From assembly GCA_947304475.1 (NCBI GenBank), contig CAMZBE010000013.1, positions 1 through 11,472 of the forward strand: a stretch of DNA of 11,472 nt, written 5' to 3'. This document shows positions 6,137-11,472 of this stretch, one piece after another. Position 1 is the first letter of the stretch, and each line of letters begins with the position of its first letter. This DNA is from an uncultured Clostridia bacterium (GTDB lineage Bacteria > Bacillota > Clostridia > Oscillospirales > CAG-272). Position numbers and translations under genes: made by a program. The notes under the pieces were generated by a model. That model was not told the origin of the DNA. It saw nothing but the letters and a program-made list of their open reading frames with translations, and made no database searches.

Positions 6137-6912
6137 CACATATTCTGTCGGATGTGCTCGATCGCGCTCTTTTCGAGGCGCGAAACCTGCGCCTGCGAGA
6201 TGCCGATTTCGGCGGCGATCTCCATCTGCGTTTTGCCGCGGTAAAAGCGCATCCGGATAATGTCGCGCTCCCGCTGACCGAGCCGCTCCATCGCCTCGCG
6301 GAGCGCGATATTCTCGATCCAGATCTCGTCGGAAACGCTCTCGTCCTTCAACTGGTCGATGACGAAGACCGCGTCGTCGCCCTCCCCGTAAACCGAATCG
6401 TAGAGCGAGACCGGTTCTACGATCGCCTCCATCGCGTGTCCGACCGCCGCCGGATCTTCCCCGAGCGTTTTGGCGATCTCCTCGACGGCGGGCTCGCGCT
6501 GGTATTTGGCGGTGAGTTCCTCACGCACCGTGAGCGCCCGGTAGGCGAGGTCGCGCGTCGAGCGACTGACGCGGATGCTGTTGTTGTCGCGCAGATAGCG
6601 CCGGATCTCCCCGACGATCATGGGGACAGCGTAGGTCGAGAACTTGACGTCGAGATCGAGTTTGAAATGGTCGATCGCCTTGATTAGCCCGATCACCCCG
6701 ACCTGAAACAGATCGTCGGGGTTCTCGTTGCGCGACGAAAACCGCCGGATCACCGACAAAACCAACCGCAGATTCCCGAGGATCAGCCGGTCGCGCGCGG
6801 TTTTGTCGCCCCCCTGCGCCGCCGCCAGCAGATCGCGCTTCTCCGCGTCCGAAAGTGTGGTGAGGTCCGCCGTGTTGAGCCCGCTGATCTCGACCTTCCC
6901 GCCGTTTTTCAT
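6136..6912 (-). CDS. sigG: RNA polymerase sigma factor SigG (late forespore)
   Basis: A 258-aa sigma-70 family protein, close to the roughly 260 aa of Bacillus subtilis SigG, which directs late forespore-specific transcription during sporulation. The N-terminal KVEISGLNTADL matches the SigG signature KVEICGVDTSKL. Region 2 contains NLRLVLSVI, DDLFQVGVIGLIKAID and KFSTYAVPMIVGEIRRYLRDNN. Region 3 spans about residues 120-175. Region 4 ends in GKTQMEIAAEIGISQAQVSRLEKSAI. SigF and SigB are less likely because of the N-terminus and the ISQAQVSRLEK ending. The start at ATG 6912 is preferred over an upstream in-frame GTG at 7014: a GGGAAGAGGG ribosome binding site precedes it, and it gives the family N-terminus and length. 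Residue 45 is Leu where most SigG proteins have Asn. The gene lies 91 bp after a membrane-protein gene, without the usual spoIIGA-sigE neighbours. No clear SigF/SigG-type promoter could be recognised in that gap. Confidence 0.95.
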   Translation of the reverse strand: MKNGGKVEISGLNTADLTTLSDAEKRDLLAAAQGGDKTARDRLILGNLRLVLSVIRRFSSRNENPDDLFQVGVIGLIKAIDHFKLDLDVKFSTYAVPMIVGEIRRYLRDNNSIRVSRSTRDLAYRALTVREELTAKYQREPAVEEIAKTLGEDPAAVGHAMEAIVEPVSLYDSVYGEGDDAVFVIDQLKDESVSDEIWIENIALREAMERLGQRERDIIRMRFYRGKTQMEIAAEIGISQAQVSRLEKSAIEHIRQNM

Positions 6913-7003
6913 TCCGCCCTCTTCCCTTCCACCAGAGATACCGGAAGTATCGCCGGGCGGGGCGGTTTTTAATCCTTTTGGGACGAAATTGCCCCTTGGA
7001 AAA

Positions 7004-7843
7004 TCATTCCGCACGGTCGCCTCGCTCGGAGAGAAAACGGTGCAGAAGTGCAGAGCGCGTCTTGCAGGCGGCGACGCCGTCGCGCACGACGCTGCGGTAC
7101 CCCATGCCGTAGCCGCGGAATCCCGTCCAGAGTAGAGCGAGCAGGCGGAACGCCGCCGAGATCACCGTAGACGCCGTCAATCCGTCCGCCGCCGAAAACG
7201 CCACCGAGACCGTAAGGAAGGTCCCGAGAAGCGACGGCACCATCGCGTAGACCGTGGAGCGAGCGCGGGACGCGCCGGGGGAAACCGGGGCAAGCCGGCG
7301 TCTTCCCCGTCCCGCCGCCGAGAGCAGACGGTCGGGCGACAGTTTCAGAAGCCGGACGGCGCGGGCGCGTCGGATCGCGCGGCGGGTGCGACGCGGCAGA
7401 GCGCGGAAGCGGGCGGTATCGCTCTCTATCGTGCGGAAATCGGATAGCGACAGCCCGACCGACGCCAGCCGGTCCGCCCGCGCCTCTTCGCGTTCCTCAA
7501 TCGCGAGACGGCGACAGAAGCCCGCCAACTCCGCAAGAAATCCCGAACGGCGCACCCGGTCGGCAAGGGCTGTCCATTCGTCCCTCGCCTCGGCGTACTC
7601 CGGACGGTCCTCTCCGGCACGGCAGCCGGCGTCGCACATCGAGGTATACATCAGAAAGATGCAGAACATGGTCACCGACATCTGCACGCTGACGTGCTCG
7701 ACGGGTTTCGCCGAGAGCGAGGGTTCGGTAAAGAAGACGAGGATCGAGACCAGAAAGGTCAGAATACCGATCACGATCCCCGCGCCGCGTTTCAGCCGCA
7801 GTTCGCCGAACCCGTGAAGATCAGTTCCCGTCACGCTTATCAC
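7004..7843 (-). CDS. Predicted four-helix membrane protein of the tail-adjacent cluster
   Basis: A 279-aa protein of unknown function. Hydrophobic segments fall at about residues 22-38, 52-70, 195-216 and 225-245. Between the second and third lies a long, very Arg/Glu-rich helical stretch (about 71-190), predicted cytoplasmic from its charge. The C-terminal tail is also basic. The GTG at 7843 is taken as the start because GGGGAAG lies just upstream and it overlaps the previous gene by 23 bp, as expected for coupled translation; a GTG at 7834 is an alternative. It is last in the run of small genes before sigG. Membrane proteins in this position of Clostridia phage tail cassettes are often unnamed; a holin-like or membrane-anchor role is possible, but nothing in the sequence shows it. 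Confidence 0.75.
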   Translation of the reverse strand: MISVTGTDLHGFGELRLKRGAGIVIGILTFLVSILVFFTEPSLSAKPVEHVSVQMSVTMFCIFLMYTSMCDAGCRAGEDRPEYAEARDEWTALADRVRRSGFLAELAGFCRRLAIEEREEARADRLASVGLSLSDFRTIESDTARFRALPRRTRRAIRRARAVRLLKLSPDRLLSAAGRGRRRLAPVSPGASRARSTVYAMVPSLLGTFLTVSVAFSAADGLTASTVISAAFRLLALLWTGFRGYGMGYRSVVRDGVAACKTRSALLHRFLSERGDRAE

Positions 7844-8186
7844 CGCTTCCCCGCCCGAGGGAGAACAGGATCGCCCCGGGGACCGACGAGATCAGACCGA
7901 CCGCGGCGACGCAGCGCATCTCGTACGCGATCGAACCGGTCACGGTAAAGAACACGAAGAGGAAGAGGTAGACCTTCCACGCCGTGAGAGTGCGGAAAAA
8001 GGTCGAAAACGCCCGGCGCAGGGGGACCAGCGCGACCACGATCAGAAGGCAGGAGAGCAGCGAGATCGCTCTTCCCCCCTCTCCCCGCGTAAGGAAGAGC
8101 GGGAACCACCGGAGCGTCGCAAAGAGCGCCGGCAGCGTCGAAACCGCCCACCCGAGCAGAAGGAACAGAAAGCGTTTGCGCGTCAC
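7821..8186 (-). CDS. Small polytopic membrane protein
   Basis: A 121-aa hydrophobic protein with about four predicted membrane segments (residues about 6-31, 41-55, 70-88 and 91-108) and short basic loops, ending in a hydrophilic GRGSGDKRDGN tail. Its GTG start forms a GTGA overlap with the stop of the preceding gene (8183-8186) and has a strong GAGGTGGAG ribosome binding site inside that gene, so it is translationally coupled. It is not recognised as a member of a named family. Size and topology would allow a holin-like function in a phage module, but this is inference from context only. Confidence 0.75.
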   Translation of the reverse strand: MTRKRFLFLLLGWAVSTLPALFATLRWFPLFLTRGEGGRAISLLSCLLIVVALVPLRRAFSTFFRTLTAWKVYLFLFVFFTVTGSIAYEMRCVAAVGLISSVPGAILFSLGRGSGDKRDGN

Positions 8187-8842
8187 GGCTCCACCTCTCC
8201 GCCCTCGCCCGCGGCGTCGAGCGCCCGACGGTAGATCGCCGCGAGTTCCTCTTTGGACGTCACGGGAAGTTTCGCCGCGGTGAACACTTCTTTCAACATC
8301 TCGACCGACGCGCGGTTGAGAGCCAGAAGTTTCTCGTTTTCACTCGCCGCTTCCGCCGTCTTTTTTTCAAGTTCGGCGGTGCGCTCCGAGAGCGCGGTGA
8401 ACAGATCGCGCATTCCGGCAAGGTCGCGCAGGACCGGTTCGGCGTCGGCGAGCAGATCCGAAATCAGGCGGCTTTGCCGTTCGCCCGCGTCGCGGGCACA
8501 GTCGTTCAGACGCTCGACGCCGGCGGCAAGTCCGTCCAGCCCCGCCCGCATCGCGGGGAGCAGTCCCCGCCGGGCAAGCCAGGCGAGCAGGATCGTCCCG
8601 GCAAGCGAGAGCGCCGAGAAAATCTCACCCGAATAACGATCGAGGAAAGCGCTTACGCTCTCGGCAAAATTGACACCCGCCCCCGCCTCTGACACGGTGG
8701 ATTCAACCACGTCGTTTGCGGGTTCGCTCTCCGCCTCTCCCTCGGCGCAAAGAGCCGCCAGAGGGCAGGCGAACAGAAGCAGGAAAAGCAGGAGCAGCGC
8801 CGCGACGCGCGCGGCAAAAGATACGGTTTTTTCGGTTCTCAT
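8183..8842 (-). CDS. Exported, membrane-anchored coiled-coil protein
   Basis: A 219-aa protein. Residues 1-33 form a long signal peptide with a Leu-rich core and an LCA|E cleavage site; a lipobox-like LFAC at 23-26 is an alternative processing point. An acidic segment (34-56) follows, then a transmembrane helix (about 73-90) with ARR on its far side. The last 120 residues are almost entirely helical with heptad-like Leu/Ala spacing (LSERTAELEKKTAEAASENE and its surroundings), predicted to form a coiled coil. AAAGGA precedes the ATG at 8842. It is the first of three consecutive membrane genes downstream of the tail-like genes. Topology suggests a spacer or anchor across the envelope; the function is unknown. 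Confidence 0.78.
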   Translation of the reverse strand: MRTEKTVSFAARVAALLLLFLLLFACPLAALCAEGEAESEPANDVVESTVSEAGAGVNFAESVSAFLDRYSGEIFSALSLAGTILLAWLARRGLLPAMRAGLDGLAAGVERLNDCARDAGERQSRLISDLLADAEPVLRDLAGMRDLFTALSERTAELEKKTAEAASENEKLLALNRASVEMLKEVFTAAKLPVTSKEELAAIYRRALDAAGEGGEVEP

Positions 8843-8859
8843 GGTTCGTCCTTTCTTTT

Positions 8860-9258
8860 TTACGGGAGTATCCCGGTATCTTCCTCAAGTGTTCCGATGC
8901 GTTCGGTCAGAGCGGCGATCCGGCTTTCCAATGCGGCGAAGCGCCGGTCACAGGCGGCGATCACGTCGGGGACGCTCGCCCCTTCCGGGGAGAACAGTCC
9001 CCCGGTCAGCCTGACGCCCTCTGCGGGAACCGTCCTGCCGTCGGTCAGACGGACCGAAAGACGGTTGGAGCCGGTTCTGAACGCCGTAACCGGCACGCGG
9101 CAGACCACGCCCGAGGCGGGATAGGCGCTGCCGTTCACCGCAAGCGAGGCGACGGTTTCCCCCGCGGGCAGGCGGAAGGTCAGATGCCCCGCTTCCCCGG
9201 GATCGCAGCCGCCCGAGAGCAGGGCGTAACTGTCCCCGACGAACTTAATCTTCATCAT
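8860..9258 (-). CDS. Small phage-tail-cassette protein with beta-rich N-terminus and C-terminal coiled coil
   Basis: A 132-aa hypothetical protein. The first 85 residues are predicted beta-strand rich (IKFVGDSYALLSGG, LTFRLPAG, LAVNGSAYPASGV, VTAFRTGSNRLSVRL). They are followed by LTGGLFSPEGASV and a heptad-patterned helix (about 98-128, FAALESRIAALTERIGTLEED) that should trimerise or dimerise. This domain plan is common among short proteins encoded beside tail-fibre genes in Clostridia prophages, and an assembly or fibre-attachment role is plausible. Two adjacent ATG codons (9258 and 9255) could start it. AAAGGAG lies 11 nt before the first, and the start overlaps the upstream gene by 14 bp. 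Confidence 0.8.
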   Translation of the reverse strand: MMKIKFVGDSYALLSGGCDPGEAGHLTFRLPAGETVASLAVNGSAYPASGVVCRVPVTAFRTGSNRLSVRLTDGRTVPAEGVRLTGGLFSPEGASVPDVIAACDRRFAALESRIAALTERIGTLEEDTGILP

Positions 9259-9514
9259 CGCGGATCACTCTCCTTTCGTAAGAGAGGCGGATCGCGTCTC
9301 CCTCGTCGGTGTAAACGCACGCGTAAACGATTGGGAGCCCCTCCCGGTCGGTTTCTCCGGCGTCTGCCGGAAGGGAGTCCCGGAGAAGAGGTTTATACCC
9401 CGCCTCCGTCAAAACCCCCGGCGTCGGGTTGACGTACACCCGACCGTTATGGTGAAGGATCCTGCCGGAAAATCTCTCGGCTCTCCCTTCCGCCGTCAGT
9501 CTGTAAAGTTCCAT
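9245..9514 (-). CDS. Small phage-tail-cassette protein of the GYKPL type
   Basis: An 89-aa protein with no signal peptide or membrane segment. It has the order seen in short proteins next to tail-fibre genes of Firmicutes phages: an N-terminal MELYRLT strand, GRVYVNPTPGVLTEAGYKPL in the middle, and a C-terminal strand pair with acidic tail (AIRLSYERRVIRDDED). Their role is not established. The start at ATG 9514 is supported by AAGGAG five nt upstream, one of the best ribosome binding sites in the window; an upstream in-frame ATG at 9574 would lie inside the preceding gene. It begins 16 nt after that gene's stop and overlaps the next by 14 bp. Confidence 0.82.
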   Translation of the reverse strand: MELYRLTAEGRAERFSGRILHHNGRVYVNPTPGVLTEAGYKPLLRDSLPADAGETDREGLPIVYACVYTDEGDAIRLSYERRVIRDDED

Positions 9515-9530
9515 GGTTCTCCTTTCCAAG

Positions 9531-11003
9531 TCAGTTCTCGGCAAGCGAAACGAAGCGCCCGAGCCAGGGATCAAGCCCGCCCGTCTGCGCCGCCGTCGCC
9601 GAAAACGTCGTCGATCCCTCGCCCGCGTGCAGTGTCGGCAGTTCGATTTCCGTTTCGGTCACGTCGCAGTCGGGCAGAGCGTAATAGATCTCGGCCGGTC
9701 TTCCCTGCGCGCTTTCGTCCGCTATGAACTCCCGCATCGCGGGGACCAGCGTCAGCGTCGCTTCCGCGTCAAACGTGGCGTCGTCGACCGTCCCTGCAAG
9801 CGGCGTGACGGTCATAACGGTTTCGGTTTCCGCAAGCCGGGACGTCAAAACCGTTTCGGTCGGAGCAGCCGCGGGATAGACCAGAGTGACCGGCGTTCCC
9901 GCCTGCGCCAACTCGCCCAAAAAGGCTCGGAAGTCGGCGACCGACTGCTTGCCGGGGACGTGGAAATACCAGTTATCCCCGTCCTCGCAGACAGCGGATC
10001 TGTCGGGATAGGTCTGCACCATTTCGAGCGGCGTCAGATCGGCGTAGACCGCGCCCGCAGAGCGCGTGGCAACCCCATCTCCGTCCGCCCCGAACCCGCT
10101 CTTGGCGATCACGAACACCGTTTCCCCGCTCGACTGATAGTCCGGCAGGTCGCAGACGTTTTCTTCTCCGCCCGTGAAAGCGTAGCGGAGCATTCGTTTT
10201 TTCAAGGTCGCGCCGCTCCGCGAGACGGCGAGCACGTCCCTGCACCCTGCGCACCCGTCCAACGCTTCGGGCAGGGTGAAGACGCGGCTGGTACCGTCGA
10301 AGAAATCGCAGCGGTACTCCCCTGCCGCGACCGAGGGCGACAGGGCGGACGCCCCGACGCTCGTATCCCCGGTGCACCCCGTCACGTACCGGCGGTAAAG
10401 GGCGCGGGGCAGGTTGGCGTAGAGCGCGCCGTTCCGCACCAGCATCCCGGCTTCGATCCCCTCGGTCAACTCGCTTGTGCGCAGTTTTCTCCAATGCGTG
10501 GACGTAAGATCCGGGTGATCCGCCACCGTCGTCCCGTCCCCGACGAGAAGCAGAACCGACGGATGCGAGGTCCCGTAAGTCGCCTCCAACCCGGGAAAAA
10601 CCCCGGGATCGCTGCAAACCCCCACCCGACGGATCAGTTTTCCCGTACCGTAGACGATCTCGTCGTAAACACCCGACACCTCGCGGAGAGGTTCTTCCCC
10701 GGGGATATCCACCGTGAACCGGTCGATCTCCCCGTCGGAATCCGACGTCGACAGAACCAGCGAAACGCCGCTCTCCCCGCCCGGAAAATCCGCTGCCCCG
10801 ACGAACGCCGGAGAGACGGGTGCCGAAGGGGACGGCTCCGTCGCGTATCGCACGGCGCCATGCACCGCGTAATCGGGGAGCGGATACTTCCCGAAGGTGC
10901 CGTTTACCGTCAAAGGGAACCGACCGCTGCGTTCCACGCTCTTCCCGGTGCGGAGCCCGGTCCGGCAGGCGAGAACGGTATAGAGGCGGCGCAGGCGGCT
11001 CAC
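9531..11003 (-). CDS. Phage tail-fibre/baseplate-like protein
   Basis: A 490-aa protein without signal peptide or membrane segment. Two segments recall distal tail proteins of Clostridia siphophages: REVSGVYDEIVYGTGKLIRRVG (about 120-140), matching a CDEYD...TGxxTRRVG pattern, and SVADFRAFLGELAQAGTPVT followed by LVYPAAAPTETVLT (about 370-405), matching the TxxEFKxWL...PVTVxYELATPxT pattern. The rest is predicted largely beta, with nine cysteines including a GCAGC pair. The GTG at 11003 is chosen as start: it forms a GTGA overlap with the upstream stop and has a GGGGGG tract 7-8 nt before it. The frame stays open to 11246, but those extra codons are Arg-rich shadow sequence inside the upstream gene. 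Probable role is a receptor-binding or baseplate component; identification rests on motif resemblance, so the precise subunit is uncertain. Confidence 0.8.
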   Translation of the reverse strand: MSRLRRLYTVLACRTGLRTGKSVERSGRFPLTVNGTFGKYPLPDYAVHGAVRYATEPSPSAPVSPAFVGAADFPGGESGVSLVLSTSDSDGEIDRFTVDIPGEEPLREVSGVYDEIVYGTGKLIRRVGVCSDPGVFPGLEATYGTSHPSVLLLVGDGTTVADHPDLTSTHWRKLRTSELTEGIEAGMLVRNGALYANLPRALYRRYVTGCTGDTSVGASALSPSVAAGEYRCDFFDGTSRVFTLPEALDGCAGCRDVLAVSRSGATLKKRMLRYAFTGGEENVCDLPDYQSSGETVFVIAKSGFGADGDGVATRSAGAVYADLTPLEMVQTYPDRSAVCEDGDNWYFHVPGKQSVADFRAFLGELAQAGTPVTLVYPAAAPTETVLTSRLAETETVMTVTPLAGTVDDATFDAEATLTLVPAMREFIADESAQGRPAEIYYALPDCDVTETEIELPTLHAGEGSTTFSATAAQTGGLDPWLGRFVSLAEN

Positions 11004-11472
11004 AGATCTACCCCCCGTACCGTCGCTTCCCACGCCCCGTCGTACCAAAGGAACACGGTGTAGTGCCGCTCCCCGAAGAGCAATAACTCTCCGTTCACGA
11101 TATCGTCGCCCGACCAACGGATTCCCTCGGGATAATCGAGCGAGGCGCTTCCGTTCCCCTCCGGTGTGTCGAAAACCAGAGCGCAGCAGAAGGTCGACGC
11201 GGGGCTTGCGGGAAGCGAAAGCGAGAGTTCGGTGATCGTTCCGCACCAGTATTCGGTACGGTCGGAAACGGTCAGGGCGTCGCCAGAGAAGGGCGTGGCG
11301 AGGAAGGTCTCTTCCTTGCGCGCCAGTCCCTCGGAGAGCGATCGTCCCCCGACGGACAGATACCCCGCCAGATCCCCGTTCAGGACGTCCGAGAAGAAAT
11401 CAGACAACGTGTGCCCGTCGTTTTCCCCGGGAAAAAGCCCGGTCAGGATCATACCCGCGAAGGGGAAGAAGG
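11000..11472 (-). CDS. Phage tail/baseplate-like protein, partial (N-terminus beyond right edge)
   Basis: An open frame of at least 156 residues enters from the right edge and ends at the TGA at 11000-11002. An in-frame ATG at 11452 has no ribosome binding site upstream and the frame continues past it (FFPFAG before the Met), so the true start lies outside the window. The C-terminal half, with GTITELSLSLP, YPEGIRWSGDD, GERHYTVFLWYDG and ATVRGV, matches a beta-rich module often found at the end of tail proteins in Clostridia phages. It is coupled by a GTGA overlap to the tail-fibre-like gene that follows, so both are probably parts of the same distal-tail structure. Confidence 0.75.
   Translation of the reverse strand, partial: FFPFAGMILTGLFPGENDGHTLSDFFSDVLNGDLAGYLSVGGRSLSEGLARKEETFLATPFSGDALTVSDRTEYWCGTITELSLSLPASPASTFCCALVFDTPEGNGSASLDYPEGIRWSGDDIVNGELLLFGERHYTVFLWYDGAWEATVRGVDL

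Noticed and set aside
6930..6960. Small GATAC-N5-GTATC hairpin between the 279-aa gene and sigG as a terminator
   Set aside because: The stem is only five base pairs and has no T tract after it in the direction of transcription.
6913..7003. SigF/SigG-type promoter for sigG
   Set aside because: Searched for GYATA-like -35 and CAT-N2-TA or GG-N2-AAAAT-like -10 elements at 14-16 bp spacing. Only poor partial matches were found, so no promoter is annotated.
9513..11063. Long plus-strand open frame opposite the tail-fibre-like gene
   Set aside because: Arg- and Gly-rich low-complexity translation with no ribosome binding site. The minus strand carries phage-like motifs and coupled start/stop signals.
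1..11472. CRISPR array, tRNA, rRNA or insertion sequence
   Set aside because: No regularly spaced repeats, tRNA cloverleaf, ribosomal RNA or transposase motif was recognised by eye on either strand.

Overview
The window looks like chromosomal DNA of a GC-rich, endospore-forming member of the Clostridia (Bacillota). The main evidence is a complete gene for the late forespore sigma factor SigG (minus strand, 6136-6912). AG-rich ribosome binding sites, near-consensus sigma-A promoters and a Cys/Thr-rich lipoprotein of a kind common in gut Clostridia fit this. Genus-level placement cannot be made from the sequence; an uncultured gut Oscillospirales- or Christensenellales-like lineage is a guess.

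Region 1 (1-4103) is a small catabolic locus with its own regulator. A minus-strand operon encodes an FAD-linked oxidase of the alkyl-DHAP-synthase-like branch, a partner protein with two [4Fe-4S] motifs, and a class II ketose-bisphosphate aldolase that runs off the left edge. Divergent to it is an RpiR/MurR-type (HTH plus SIS) sugar-phosphate-responsive regulator. The 178-bp gap between them holds two back-to-back sigma-A promoters with consensus hexamers and 17-bp spacers. It also holds two TGAAA-N5-TTTC palindromes, one between the two -35 boxes and one just after the predicted start of the operon, 63 bp apart. The simplest reading is oxidation of a hydroxylated sugar, polyol or acid (or its phosphate) by the FAD/Fe-S pair, carbon cleavage by the aldolase, and control by the SIS regulator. 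The substrate is unknown. The Fe-S subunit is odd: its C-terminal half keeps the outline of the CCG domains of this family but has lost their cysteines.

Region 2 (4104-6135) is a roughly 450-bp intergenic stretch followed by one lipoprotein gene. The intergenic stretch has the rpiR terminator, a possible short antisense RNA, an 18-bp tandem repeat and the lipoprotein promoter. The lipoprotein has a Thr/Pro/Ala linker, two intact and one decayed Cys-rich modules and a beta-rich C-terminal domain with LamG-like features. A strong 27-nt perfect inverted repeat separates it from the convergent sigG.

Region 3 (6136-11472) is entirely minus strand. From right to left in transcription order it has a partial tail/baseplate-type protein, a 490-aa tail-fibre/baseplate-like protein, two small tail-cassette proteins, a secreted or membrane-anchored coiled-coil protein, two polytopic membrane proteins, and then sigG. 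The structural genes resemble the distal tail module of Clostridia siphophages or prophages. They are tightly packed, with GTGA start/stop overlaps, and no terminator is visible before sigG. No endolysin, integrase or capsid gene lies in the window. It therefore cannot be told here whether this is the edge of an intact prophage, a remnant, or a domesticated tail module sitting upstream of a sporulation sigma factor.
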